A stretch of 64,000 nucleotides of DNA from JABDII01 sp963815325. GTDB lineage: Bacteria > Gemmatimonadota > Gemmatimonadetes > Gemmatimonadales > GWC2-71-9. Location of the stretch: NCBI GenBank assembly GCA_963815325.1, contig CAWFGG010000002.1, forward strand, positions 124,001 to 188,000, in the 5' to 3' direction. The stretch's first letter is position 1. Each line of letters starts with the position of its first letter. This document shows, in pieces, positions 25,718-34,010 of this stretch. The notes beneath the pieces were generated by a model. The model was not told the DNA's origin, searched no databases, and saw only the letters and a list, made by a program, of their open reading frames with translations. The position numbers and the translations under genes are program-made.

Positions 25718-25993
25718 TCAGGTGCTGACCGCCTCTGCCGCGGCCGGGTAGACCGAGATCTGTTTCCGCCGCTTGTCCTTGGGCTCGAACTTGACGACCC
25801 CGTCGACTAGGGCGAATAGCGTGTCGTCCCGCCCACGCCGCACGTTCTTGCCGGGGTGGATCTTGGTGCCGCGCTGGCGCACGAGGATGTTCCCCGCGAT
25901 GACCACTTGGCCGCCGAATTTCTTGACTCCCAGATACTGGGGGTTGCTGTTGCGGCCGTTTCGACTGGAGCCGACGCCCTTCTTATGTGCCAT
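25718..25993 (-). CDS. rpmA: 50S ribosomal protein L27
   Basis: 91 residues starting MAHKKGVGSSRNGRNS, with PQYLGVKKFGGQ, AGNILVRQRGT and PGKNVRRGRDDTLFA, a complete and normal L27. The N-terminal tail, which reaches the peptidyl-transferase centre, begins directly with MAHKK, so no Firmicute-type cleaved leader is present. It lies 6 bases after rplU, the usual partner. Confidence 0.97.
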   Translation of the reverse strand: MAHKKGVGSSRNGRNSNPQYLGVKKFGGQVVIAGNILVRQRGTKIHPGKNVRRGRDDTLFALVDGVVKFEPKDKRRKQISVYPAAAEAVST

Positions 25994-25999
25994 AGAGCC

Positions 26000-26317
26000 T
26001 CACCCTGCCTTCACATTCATGATGCGAACCTCGGTGAACCGCTGCCGATGTCCGGTCTTCCGCCGATAGCCCTTCCGGCGCTTGAACCGGAAGACGTAGA
26101 TCTTCTTGTCCTTCCCCTCCCGTAGGACCTCGGCCTCGACCTTGGCGCCCTTGACCACCGGGGTGCCGGCGCGAACCGTCTTGCCATCGGACGACAGCAG
26201 CACGTCCTCGAAGGTGACCGTGGAGCCCGGCTCCGCGTCCATGCGCGGGAGCCGCAGCACGGCACCGTTCTCGGCACGGTACTGCTTGCCCAGCGCCCGG
26301 AAAATGGCGTACGTCAT
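26000..26317 (-). CDS. rplU: 50S ribosomal protein L21
   Basis: 105 residues with the L21 pattern: MTYAIFRALGKQYRAENG, then VFRFKRRKGYRRKTGHRQRFTEV near the C-terminus. It binds 23S rRNA and lies directly upstream of rpmA. Ribosome site GAGG before ATG. The 109-base gap to rng contains a hairpin (CCTTGGCCC/GGGTCAAGG around 26370-26391, one wobble pair) that may partly uncouple the two. Confidence 0.97.
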   Translation of the reverse strand: MTYAIFRALGKQYRAENGAVLRLPRMDAEPGSTVTFEDVLLSSDGKTVRAGTPVVKGAKVEAEVLREGKDKKIYVFRFKRRKGYRRKTGHRQRFTEVRIMNVKAG

Positions 26318-26426
26318 TGGTCCTCACCCCAAACAAAGCGTTGTCGGAACAAGCCTTAGAAACTAGGCCCTTGGCCCTCACGGGTCAAGGACGATGGCGC
26401 CCTCGGTGGCCCGACGATCCCGAACC

Positions 26427-28070
26427 CTATGCCACCGCGTACAGCTCGGTCACGTCCCGGCCGGCCGGCCGGCTCATCAGGCGGAACTCGTCCAGCTTGA
26501 TCATCGGGTCGTCCCGAAGCTCGATGTCGAGCCCCGTGTCCCTCATGATGCCCTTCAGCAGCTTGGGCTCCTCCTCGGCCAGGTAGAGGGCCACCTCCGG
26601 ATGGATCCGGACCGCGAGCTTCGGCTCCCGCTGCTCGTTGCCCGCGCGGCGGAGCGCCCGCTCGAGGCGCCGGGTCACGATTTCGGGTCGGAACACCCGT
26701 CCATTACCACCGCAGGTCGGGCACGAGGTGGTATGGGAGTGCCACAGGGACGGGCGGACCCGTTGGCGGGTCATCTCGATCAGCCCCAACTCCGATACGG
26801 CGAACGCCTTGGTGCGGGCCCGGTCCCGGCCGAGGTTACTCCGGAGCTCGTTCAGGACCCGATCGCGATTGGCCTTCGATTCCATGTCGATGAAATCGCA
26901 CACGATGATGCCGCCGATGTCTCGGAGGCGAATCTGCCGGGCGATCTCGCGGGCCGCTTCGATGTTGGTCCGGAGGATGGTCTTCTCCGGGTCTTTCTTG
27001 CCGGTGTAGCGGCCCGTGTTGACATCGATCGACACGAGCGCCTCGGTGGGCTGGATGATGATGGAACCACCGGTGGGAAGCTCGCAGCGCGGCTTGAACA
27101 GCTCGCGGATTTCCATCTCGATGTCGTACTTGTCGAAGAGCGGATCGCGTGATTTGTACAGATGCACCCGGGACATGAGCTCGGGGTCGACTTGCTTGAG
27201 ATATTGGCCGATCTCGTTGAACACCTCTTTGGTGTCGACGTGGAGCGCATCCACCTTGTCGCTGAAGAGGTCCCGGATGATGCCGCGTGTCAGGCTCGTT
27301 TCTCGCTGCACCAGGCTGGGCGCACGCACAAACGACTGCTTCCGTTTGATCTTCTTCCACAGCTTGATCAACGAGTCGATTTCACGGCGGAAGTGCGCCT
27401 CCGTCACTCCTTCGGCAACGGTCCGGACAATCACGCCGCCCGCATTCTTTGGAAGCAGCTTCGAGACCATCTCCCGGAGCTTCGCGCGCTGCTCGCGGTC
27501 GGCGATCTTGCGGCTGATGCCGACGCGCGAGGCGAACGGCATGTACACGAGGAAACGGCCGGGGAGCGACACCTGCCGAGTGACTCGGCACCCTTTGGTC
27601 CCGATCGGCTCTTTGGTGACCTGGACCAGCACCATCTCGCCCTTGGACAGGACGTCTTGGATGTTGGGGAGGGCTCGGCGGGACTTGGGCTCTCGCCGCC
27701 CGCCGTTCCCGTCGCCCCGGCCGCGGCCGCGGCGACGACGGCCGGAAGGCTCGGCGGGCGCCTGTGCCGCGTCGGCCTCGCCGTCCGCGTCTTCGACCTC
27801 GACCTCGACGTCGGGCGCGTCGGCGGGGTCCTCGTCTTCTTCCGGCTCGAGCAGGTCGGAGGCGTGGAGGAAGGCGCTCTTTTCCTGCCCTATGTCGACA
27901 AAGGCCGCCTGGATGCCGGGCAACACCGCATCGACCCGGCCAAGGTAGATGTTGCCGACCGTGCGCCGGCGATCAGGCTCGTCGTACAGGATCTCGACAA
28001 GACGGTCGTCCTCCAAAATGGCCACCCGGGTTTCCCGGAGGCCCGCACTGATGAGAATTTCGCGCTTCAA
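26427..28070 (-). CDS. rng: Ribonuclease E/G
   Basis: 547 residues starting at a TTG (MKREILISAG), chosen because GAGG lies 8 bases upstream and the family normally starts this way; no ATG lies nearby. The S1 RNA-binding domain (about 36-75 and 132-182) is split by an acidic then Arg/Gly-rich insertion (75-131: EPEEDED, RRRRGRGRGDGNGG). Catalytic Asp349 (SIDVNTG) and Asp392 (CDFIDME) and the zinc-link Cys450/Cys453 (CPTCGG) are present. It cuts single-stranded A/U-rich RNA and processes rRNA; there is no long RNase E scaffold tail, so G-like in length. Neighbours rplU and rpmA are the classic arrangement. Confidence 0.93.
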   Translation of the reverse strand: MKREILISAGLRETRVAILEDDRLVEILYDEPDRRRTVGNIYLGRVDAVLPGIQAAFVDIGQEKSAFLHASDLLEPEEDEDPADAPDVEVEVEDADGEADAAQAPAEPSGRRRRGRGRGDGNGGRREPKSRRALPNIQDVLSKGEMVLVQVTKEPIGTKGCRVTRQVSLPGRFLVYMPFASRVGISRKIADREQRAKLREMVSKLLPKNAGGVIVRTVAEGVTEAHFRREIDSLIKLWKKIKRKQSFVRAPSLVQRETSLTRGIIRDLFSDKVDALHVDTKEVFNEIGQYLKQVDPELMSRVHLYKSRDPLFDKYDIEMEIRELFKPRCELPTGGSIIIQPTEALVSIDVNTGRYTGKKDPEKTILRTNIEAAREIARQIRLRDIGGIIVCDFIDMESKANRDRVLNELRSNLGRDRARTKAFAVSELGLIEMTRQRVRPSLWHSHTTSCPTCGGNGRVFRPEIVTRRLERALRRAGNEQREPKLAVRIHPEVALYLAEEEPKLLKGIMRDTGLDIELRDDPMIKLDEFRLMSRPAGRDVTELYAVA

Positions 28071-28530
28071 ACTGGATACCCTCGGCCGCCGCCGCGGAAG
28101 CGATCGTCGGTAGTCCCGATCGCCCGTATCCGGCGGCGGTGGCCAAATGAGGTGGTGACGCCAGGAGCAGGTGCTCCGAGCGTCTCGTATAGGAGGGTTC
28201 CCCGAATCCGCGGCCCGTCGAGGCGACGGACACTGCGGATGAAGGTGAAACCCGGTTGGTCCGGGCGGTCGTGCCGCCGCCACCCGGGAGCCCTGGTCGT
28301 CTCGCCACGCGGGACGGACCCGAAACTCCTCGGGGAACAGCCGGCCGAGCCGGCCCGACATCACTGATGTTGCCTGGGAACAACCTGATCCGGACCTCGT
28401 GCCCTGGAGCCGCTCCGGGGTCCGGGGAAATCGCAGGATGGCAGGTCCTCGCCGCGCGCGCCCGCACTCGGGGCCGACGCGAACCGCTCCCCGCATTGGG
28501 GGCGCGCTCGAGTGTGAGGACCAGCTGCAT
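28071..28530 (-). other. Long untranslated leader region of rng
   Basis: The 539 bases between rng and the acyl-CoA dehydrogenase gene have no gene I can support. If the promoter at 28536-28564 is used, the first 450 or so bases of the transcript are untranslated. RNase E genes in enteric bacteria are autoregulated through a long 5' leader; similar control here is only an idea. The segment is GC-rich with several short GC stems but no single strong structure. Confidence 0.4.
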
Positions 28531-28535
28531 GCCTA

Positions 28536-28564
28536 AATATAGAATTGACCGACGGTTAGAGCAA
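28536..28564 (-). promoter_or_regulatory. Predicted promoter of the rng operon
   Basis: On the minus strand TTGCTC (complement of 28559-28564), 17 bases, then TATATT (complement of 28536-28541), inside a locally AT-rich patch of otherwise GC-rich sequence. The start would fall near 28529, some 460 bases upstream of the rng start codon. Confidence 0.5.
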
Positions 28565-28609
28565 CGAGCCGGCCGAGGGCCCGGCACGTGGCTGGCCCCG
28601 CAGCCAGTT

Positions 28610-29830
28610 CTAGTGCGAGGCGGTCGCGGCGAGGATGTGCCGGGCAATCACGATTCGCTGGATCTCGCTCGTGCCTTCCCCGATCTCGCAGACCTTGGCA
28701 TCGCGCATCATCCGCTCAACCGGGTATTCGGTGGTATAGCCGTATCCTCCGAAAATCTGGACGGCCTTGGTCGTCGCCCGCATGGCCAGTTCCGAGCAAA
28801 ACAGCTTGGCCATGGCGGCTTCCTTCTTGAACGGCTTTCCATGCTGTTTCAGCCATACGGCGTGATACAGCAGGTGGGTTCCCGCTTCGATCTCCATCGC
28901 CATGTCGGCCAGGGCAAAACTCACCCCCTGGAAGCTCCCGATCGGTTTGCCGAATTGGTGGCGGACCCCGGCGTAGTTCAGGGCCTCCTCATAGGCTCCC
29001 TGGGCAATGCCGAGCGAGAGCGCCGCGATGCCGATCCGGCCGGCATCGAGGGTCTTCAGGAAGTTGACAAATCCCTGCCCGAGCGGCCCCAGCATGTCTT
29101 CCTTCGGAACGATGGCGTCTTCCAGGATCAGCTCACGCGTGTCACTCGCCCGCCAACCCATCTTGTCTTCCTTCTTGCCCGACCGCACCCCGGGTGTCTT
29201 GGGAAGATCTTCGATGTGCCCCACGCCTACCTGACGGCACTGCTCGATATCCACCGTGTCCTTGGTCACGATGAAGCTCGTGATGCCCCGGTGATCCGTT
29301 CCCGGCTCGGTCCGGGCGGTCACGGAAAAGATCTCCCCGACGCCGGCGTGGGTGATGAAGTTCTTGGTTCCATTCAAGAGGAAGTGATCGCCGCGATCCA
29401 CCGCCGTGGTGGCGGTACCGCCGGCGTCGCTGCCGGCGCCAGGCTCGGTCAGGCCGAACCCTCCGATCACCCGCCCCGACGCGAGATACGGAACGTATTT
29501 CCGGCGCTGCTCGGCCGAGCCGAACTCCACGATTGGCGAGGTGCCGAGATTGGTATGGGCGCTCACCGTGAGGCCGTGGCTGGCGTCGACCCGTGAGAGC
29601 TCGTGGATGGTGATGTAGTAGGAGAACTCATCCATGCCGGCTCCACCCAATTCCTCATCCCACGGCACGCCGAGGAGGCCGAGCTCTCCCATCTTCTTGA
29701 TGTTCTCCCAGGGAAACTCTTGACTTCGGTCGAGTTCACGCGCCACGGGGGCGACTTCCTTCCGGGCGAACTCCCGCACCATCTCACGGACTTGATGATG
29801 GTGCTCGGAGAAATACAGGGCGTCGTCCAT
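28610..29830 (-). CDS. Acyl-CoA dehydrogenase
   Basis: 406 residues with the three-domain ACAD layout. FAD-binding GGFGLTEPGAGSDAGG lies at about 130-145, the beta domain follows, and the C-terminal helical domain has IGIAALSLGIAQGAYEEAL, QIFGGYGYTTEYPVERMMRDAK and the catalytic Glu in IGEGTSEIQ. It oxidises acyl-CoA thioesters to 2,3-enoyl-CoA, passing electrons to ETF. The position of the Glu fits short- to medium-chain enzymes. The beta domain has a charged insertion around the GKKEDKMGWR segment. The gene stands alone, divergent from DUF937. Confidence 0.92.
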   Translation of the reverse strand: MDDALYFSEHHHQVREMVREFARKEVAPVARELDRSQEFPWENIKKMGELGLLGVPWDEELGGAGMDEFSYYITIHELSRVDASHGLTVSAHTNLGTSPIVEFGSAEQRRKYVPYLASGRVIGGFGLTEPGAGSDAGGTATTAVDRGDHFLLNGTKNFITHAGVGEIFSVTARTEPGTDHRGITSFIVTKDTVDIEQCRQVGVGHIEDLPKTPGVRSGKKEDKMGWRASDTRELILEDAIVPKEDMLGPLGQGFVNFLKTLDAGRIGIAALSLGIAQGAYEEALNYAGVRHQFGKPIGSFQGVSFALADMAMEIEAGTHLLYHAVWLKQHGKPFKKEAAMAKLFCSELAMRATTKAVQIFGGYGYTTEYPVERMMRDAKVCEIGEGTSEIQRIVIARHILAATASH

Positions 29831-29977
29831 GCGCGAGCGACCTCGTCTCAGATGACATGTCGTGGGCGATGTGCGTCAAATATCGTCGGAGATACCCGCC
29901 GCCACCCCGAGAATTTGAAATATACACCGGCAGGGCACCCGCCGCGGCCCCATTCCACGGCCCTTCCGGCCGGTCGG

Positions 29978-30006
29978 TAGACAGGTTCCCTCGCTCTGCC
30001 TATAGT
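29978..30006 (+). promoter_or_regulatory. Promoter of the DUF937 gene
   Basis: TAGACA (29978-29983), 17 bases, TATAGT (30001-30006). The start would fall at about 30012, directly at the inverted repeat at 30012-30028. Confidence 0.6.
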
Positions 30007-30011
30007 CCTAC

Positions 30012-30028
30012 CGGAATATGGTATTCCG
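30012..30028. promoter_or_regulatory. Inverted repeat at the DUF937 transcription start
   Basis: CGGAATA-TGG-TATTCCG, a 7-3-7 perfect inverted repeat immediately downstream of a good promoter. The position is typical of a repressor operator; the binding protein is unknown. Confidence 0.5.
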
Positions 30029-30058
30029 CAGGACACTTCATCACGATCGAGAGACGAC

Positions 30059-30655
30059 ATGCCCACATTGTTAGAGACACTGGCCGGTCAATTGACCGGC
30101 ACTCGAACCGCTCAGATGAGCCAAGCCATCGGAGCCGATCAAGCCGCAACTCAGAAGGCACTCCAGGCCGCCCTCCCGCTCCTCCTCGGGGCATTGGCCA
30201 AGAACGCCACCAATCGCCAGGGTGCGGAGGCGCTGCACCAAGCCGTCGCACGTGATCACGACGGGTCGCTCCTCCAAAACCTGGACGGATACATCGCGCG
30301 TCCCGACACCCAAACCGGTGACGGCATCCTGCGGCATGTGCTCGGCGCCAAGCGCCCGGCCGTCGAGGCCGGCATCAGCAAGGCGAGCGGTCTCGACACC
30401 AAGGGCGTGGCCACGATGATGGCCTCGCTGGCTCCGCTCGTCATGGGGATGCTAGGCCAAACCCAACGTCAGCAGAACCTGGATGCGCCCGGGTTGGCGC
30501 AGATGCTCCAGGGCGAGCAGCGGCAGGTGGCCGCTTCGGCACCAGGCCTCGGGGGTCTCGCTCGCCTGTTGGACAGCGACAACGACGGCCAAATCACCGA
30601 CGATCTCGCCAAAATCGGAGGCAAGCTGCTCGGCGGACTATTCGGCAAGCGATAG
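30059..30655 (+). CDS. DUF937 domain protein
   Basis: 198 residues. The DUF937 pattern is visible (LLETLAGQLTG, AALPLLLGALAKNA, and the hydrophobic MMASLAPLVMGMLG). The C-terminus has DSDNDGQITDDLAK, a close match to a Ca-binding EF-hand-like DxDxDG loop, then GGKLLGGLFGK. The function of DUF937 is not established; members are cytosolic, Ala-rich and often stress-induced. It is followed 80 bases later by a Kbp-like protein, with an imperfect hairpin at about 30671-30703 in the gap. Confidence 0.8.
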   Translation: MPTLLETLAGQLTGTRTAQMSQAIGADQAATQKALQAALPLLLGALAKNATNRQGAEALHQAVARDHDGSLLQNLDGYIARPDTQTGDGILRHVLGAKRPAVEAGISKASGLDTKGVATMMASLAPLVMGMLGQTQRQQNLDAPGLAQMLQGEQRQVAASAPGLGGLARLLDSDNDGQITDDLAKIGGKLLGGLFGKR

Positions 30656-30735
30656 GCCTCCGCAAGCTGGCGTCGGGACCCGGTCAGACGACCGGAGGTC
30701 CGTAAGATGTGAACTACTGAAGAAAGGATGACACG

Positions 30736-31209
30736 ATGGGAATATTCGATTTCGTCAAGGGAGCCGGTGAGAAGCTCCTCGGCAAGAAGGAGGACGCGGC
30801 TGCCACCCAACAAGAGGCCGCCAACGAGGCGATCATGGGGAACAAGCTCCAGCGCCTGCTCACCGGGCTCGGCCTCGACATCGAAGGCCTCAAGGTGCAG
30901 TTCGACGACGGCGTCGCCACCATTCACGGCAAGGCCGCTTCCCAGGGCGAGAAGGAAAAGGCGGTGTTGGCCCTGGGGAATACCCAGGGCGTGGCCCGCG
31001 TGGACGACCGGATGACAGTCGGAAAGCCCGAGCCCGAGGCGGTGTTCTACACGGTGGTGTCCGGAGATTCCCTGTCCAAAATCGCCAAGGCCCAATACGG
31101 CGACCCGATGAAGTACCCGGTCATCTTCGAGGCCAACAAGCCCATGCTCAAGGATCCGGACAAGATCTATCCGGGTCAGGTGCTGCGGATTCCGGCTTTG
31201 AAACAGTAG
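30736..31209 (+). CDS. BON-LysM protein, Kbp (YgaU)-like
   Basis: 157 residues, starting MGIFDFVKGAGEKLLGKKED. A BON domain (about 38-95) is followed by a LysM domain (103-154: YTVVSGDSLSKIAKAQYGD, PGQVLRIPAL). The same order and start are seen in the E. coli cytosolic potassium-binding protein Kbp, which has 149 residues. There is no signal peptide, so despite LysM it should be cytosolic. AGAAAGGA precedes the ATG. It likely senses or buffers potassium in osmotic stress, by homology. Confidence 0.88.
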   Translation: MGIFDFVKGAGEKLLGKKEDAAATQQEAANEAIMGNKLQRLLTGLGLDIEGLKVQFDDGVATIHGKAASQGEKEKAVLALGNTQGVARVDDRMTVGKPEPEAVFYTVVSGDSLSKIAKAQYGDPMKYPVIFEANKPMLKDPDKIYPGQVLRIPALKQ

Positions 31210-31210
31210 C

Positions 31211-31246
31211 GAGGAAGTAGGAAGTAGGAGAGTAGGAGAGTAGGAA
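31211..31246. repeat. GGAAGTA-type short repeat tract
   Basis: Units GGAAGTA/GGAGAGTA repeat about five times directly after the Kbp-like stop codon and before its terminator. Same family as 9141-9173. Confidence 0.6.
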
Positions 31247-31248
31247 GG

Positions 31249-31280
31249 GCCTCCCGCGCAGGTCAGCGCGGGAGGCTTCT
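31249..31280 (+). terminator. Terminator of the Kbp-like gene
   Basis: A perfect 11-bp stem GCCTCCCGCGC/GCGCGGGAGGC with loop AGGTCA, followed on the plus strand by TTCTTCGT. It may act from both sides, since the P1 peptidase gene ends at 31298. Confidence 0.75.
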
Positions 31281-31297
31281 TCGTATGCCGGAAACCA

Positions 31298-32452
31298 TCA
31301 GCGCTCGGCCACCCCGTACTTCTGCAGGATCTGACGCACGGCGTCGAGCGGGATCGGCCCGACCGTGCGCCCACGACTGGTGACCGGTGTTGCCATGAAG
31401 AGCGAATTGTAGATGGCTTCTTCAGTGGCTTCGATGACCGCCTGAAAGAGCGCCGACATCCGATCGTTGGCCAGGACACGCGTGGCGAGCATAGGCTGGT
31501 CGGTCCCGCGACGCACGTCGGGGCTGGTGGAGAAGGCGATGACGTAGTCACCCGATCCGTTCGACCCGGACGATCCGGTGCGGGCGAGGCCGAGCATGGC
31601 GCGGGCCGCGAGGCGCTCCAGGTTCCGGTCGGAGAGCGGAGCGTCGGTGGCCACGACGATGATGATCGACCCGTCGCCCGCCTCCGGTTCTACCACTGAC
31701 CGAAACGCGTAGCGGCCCAGTTCGCGGCCCACGGGCGCCCCGAGAACCTGAAGCACGCCGCCGAAGTTGGTTTGCACCAAGACCCCGAGGGTATAGCCAC
31801 CGAGGAGTTCCGGCAGGATCCTCGATGACGTACCGATTCCACCCTTCCAGCCGAATGCCACGGTGCCTGTGCCGGCTCCCACGCTCCCCTCGGCAACCTG
31901 TCCAGTCTCCGCTCCCTCCAACGCCTGAACCACGTCCGCAGCCGAGATGGGGCGCGACCGGATGGCGTTCAGTGCTCCGTCGTTGGTCTCAGCGACCACC
32001 GGATTGATGGAGCGCACGTTCGCCATCCCGGGTTGGGCCAGCATCCACTCGACCAGCGCATCGGCGGCCTTCCACACGCAGAGCGTGCAGGTAAGGAGAA
32101 TCGGGGTCTCCAGCTCGCCCAACTCGGCCACCTGGGTCGAGCCGAGCAGCTTGCCGAAGCCGTTGCCGACGTGGATCGCCGCGGGAACCCGGTCGAGGAA
32201 CACATTGCCGTCGTGGGGCAGGATGGCGGTGACCCCGGCGCGTACCGAATCGCCTACTGATACGGTGACCTGGCCGACGCGAACGCCGGCCACGTCGGTG
32301 ATGGCGTTCAGCGGACCGGGCTCGAAGATGCCGGGACTGACGCCCAAGTCCCGAGCCCGAAGCGGAGCCGGTTGGGCCGCCTGGGCCGGCGCCCAGGTTG
32401 GAGGAAGCATGGCGAGTGCGGCTGACAGTGCGAGACGGCTGGCCGGTGACAT
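31298..32452 (-). CDS. P1-family (DmpA-type) aminopeptidase, secreted
   Basis: 384 residues: a signal peptide (to about AQAAQ) and a DmpA/L-aminopeptidase D-esterase domain. It has the NAITDVAGVRVGQVTV start, the VHVGNGFGKLLGS-like substrate loop, GSVGAGTGTVAFGWKGGIGTSSR, and the N-terminal-nucleophile Ser in GDGSIIIVVATDAPL, where the precursor is expected to self-cleave before Ser. These enzymes remove N-terminal residues from peptides or hydrolyse small amides; some act on beta-peptides. Its export suggests periplasmic peptide scavenging. It lies downstream of preA on the same strand with a 121-base gap. Confidence 0.87.
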   Translation of the reverse strand: MSPASRLALSAALAMLPPTWAPAQAAQPAPLRARDLGVSPGIFEPGPLNAITDVAGVRVGQVTVSVGDSVRAGVTAILPHDGNVFLDRVPAAIHVGNGFGKLLGSTQVAELGELETPILLTCTLCVWKAADALVEWMLAQPGMANVRSINPVVAETNDGALNAIRSRPISAADVVQALEGAETGQVAEGSVGAGTGTVAFGWKGGIGTSSRILPELLGGYTLGVLVQTNFGGVLQVLGAPVGRELGRYAFRSVVEPEAGDGSIIIVVATDAPLSDRNLERLAARAMLGLARTGSSGSNGSGDYVIAFSTSPDVRRGTDQPMLATRVLANDRMSALFQAVIEATEEAIYNSLFMATPVTSRGRTVGPIPLDAVRQILQKYGVAER

Positions 32453-32573
32453 CGAAGGACTCCCGTTCAGGGTCTGAGGAGTCTAAACCTGGACACTCGA
32501 AAGAGGGTACGATCCAAACAGGCCAGCGCCAGCACGCTGGCGAGGGGGGACGAACCGGTCGCGCGCTCTTTTC

Positions 32574-33881
32574 CTACCGACGTTCCAACCACGCCGCCGT
32601 GTGGAAGTGTTCGGATCGCGGTGCCAACACCCCCTTCCCCGCCGCGTACTCCTTCCAGGTCACTGGTCCGTGGCTGTTCGGCACCTGCTCCATCGTGATG
32701 CAACCCAGAACGGGACAGACTTCGGCGCACAGGTTACATCCGACACAGGCCTCGTCGATGATTTCCACCACTGGCCCGCCGTTCTGCCGGGGCAATCGTC
32801 GGATGGCCTGGTGCGCGCCGTCCTCACATGCCACCCAACACAGCTCGCACCCGATGCACTTCTCCTGATCGATCCGCGCCAGGAGGTGGTAATTGAGATC
32901 GAGCTCCTCCCATTTGACGATGTTGGGAAGTGCCCGGCCGCGAAAATCGGCGATGGTGTGGTAGCCCTTGTCATCCATCCAGTTGCCCAGCCCGTCGATC
33001 AGATCCTCCACGATCCGGAACCCGTAGTGCATGACCGCGGTGCAGACCTGTACCGTCGTGGCACCCAAGGCAATGAACTCGGCCGCGTCCCGCCAGGTGG
33101 CGATGCCGCCCACACCGGACACCGGCACCCCGACCGCCGGGTCGGCGCATACTGCCGCGACCATGTTGAGCGCGATGGGCTTGACCGCGGGGCCGCAGTA
33201 GCCACCATGGCTCGACTTCCCAGCCACCGAGGGGTGGGGGGCAAAGGTGTCCAGATCGACCCCGACGATCGAATTGATGGTATTGATCAGCGAGAGCGCG
33301 TCCGCCCCACCCTTGACCGCTGCCCGCGCGATGTACGCGATATCGGATACGTTGGGCGTCAGCTTGACCAGGACCGGAACGCTCGCCACTTCTTTCACCC
33401 ACTCGACGATTTGGCAGGTATACTCGGGCACCTGACCGACAGCGCTGCCCATGCCGCGCTCGCTCATGCCATGCGGGCACCCGAAGTTGAGCTCGACGCC
33501 GTCGGCTCCCGTGTCCTCGGTGCGCCGCATGATCTCGTGCCACACCTCGCGCTTGCTCTCCACCATGAGCGACACGATGACGGCATGCCCGGGGTAGTTC
33601 CGCTTGACCTCGGCGATTTCTTTCAGGTTGTCTTCGATCGGCCGGTCGGTGATCAGCTCGATGTTGTTGAACCCCATCATCCGGGTGGCACCGAGATCGA
33701 CCGACCCATAGCGGGAATACACGTTGATGATCGGATCACCCACCGTCTTCCACACGGCCCCACCCCACCCCGCATCGAACGCCCGGGCCACCTGCCCGTA
33801 GGTGTTGGTCGGCGGGCCGGAGGCGAGCCAGAAGGGATTCGGACTCTTAATGCCTGCGAAGTTGACGCTCAGGTCGGCCAT
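32574..33881 (-). CDS. preA: Dihydropyrimidine dehydrogenase subunit PreA
   Basis: 435 residues. An FMN TIM-barrel of the dihydroorotate-dehydrogenase class (about 1-320, with the active-site Cys in NFGCPHGMSERGMG and GGADALSLINTINS) is followed by a ferredoxin domain with two 4Fe-4S motifs (CIGCELCWVAC and CVGCNLCAEVCP). It reduces uracil or thymine to dihydropyrimidines together with PreT, encoded 111 bases upstream on the same strand. The C-terminus is about 20 residues longer than the minimal PreA. First step of reductive pyrimidine degradation. Confidence 0.93.
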   Translation of the reverse strand: MADLSVNFAGIKSPNPFWLASGPPTNTYGQVARAFDAGWGGAVWKTVGDPIINVYSRYGSVDLGATRMMGFNNIELITDRPIEDNLKEIAEVKRNYPGHAVIVSLMVESKREVWHEIMRRTEDTGADGVELNFGCPHGMSERGMGSAVGQVPEYTCQIVEWVKEVASVPVLVKLTPNVSDIAYIARAAVKGGADALSLINTINSIVGVDLDTFAPHPSVAGKSSHGGYCGPAVKPIALNMVAAVCADPAVGVPVSGVGGIATWRDAAEFIALGATTVQVCTAVMHYGFRIVEDLIDGLGNWMDDKGYHTIADFRGRALPNIVKWEELDLNYHLLARIDQEKCIGCELCWVACEDGAHQAIRRLPRQNGGPVVEIIDEACVGCNLCAEVCPVLGCITMEQVPNSHGPVTWKEYAAGKGVLAPRSEHFHTAAWLERR

Positions 33882-33914
33882 GGGAGCTCCGAAAGAGGCT
33901 TTTGCTATCAGAAG

Positions 33915-34010
33915 GAATGTAGGCAGTAGTCAGTCGGTTGTAGGTAACCCGCAGGTTGGTGTCTCTTTCCACCTACCCTACTTCCTACATTCCTATTTCC
34001 TACTTCCCGT
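33915..34010. repeat. TACTTCC-type repeat tract between preT and preA
   Basis: Units CCTACTTCC, CCTACATTCC and CCTATTTCC occupy the gap and run into the 3' end of preT, whose final codons (GSRK) and TAG stop lie inside the repeat. The same happens at the transglycosylase gene (TGVGSRE then stop). Confidence 0.65.
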
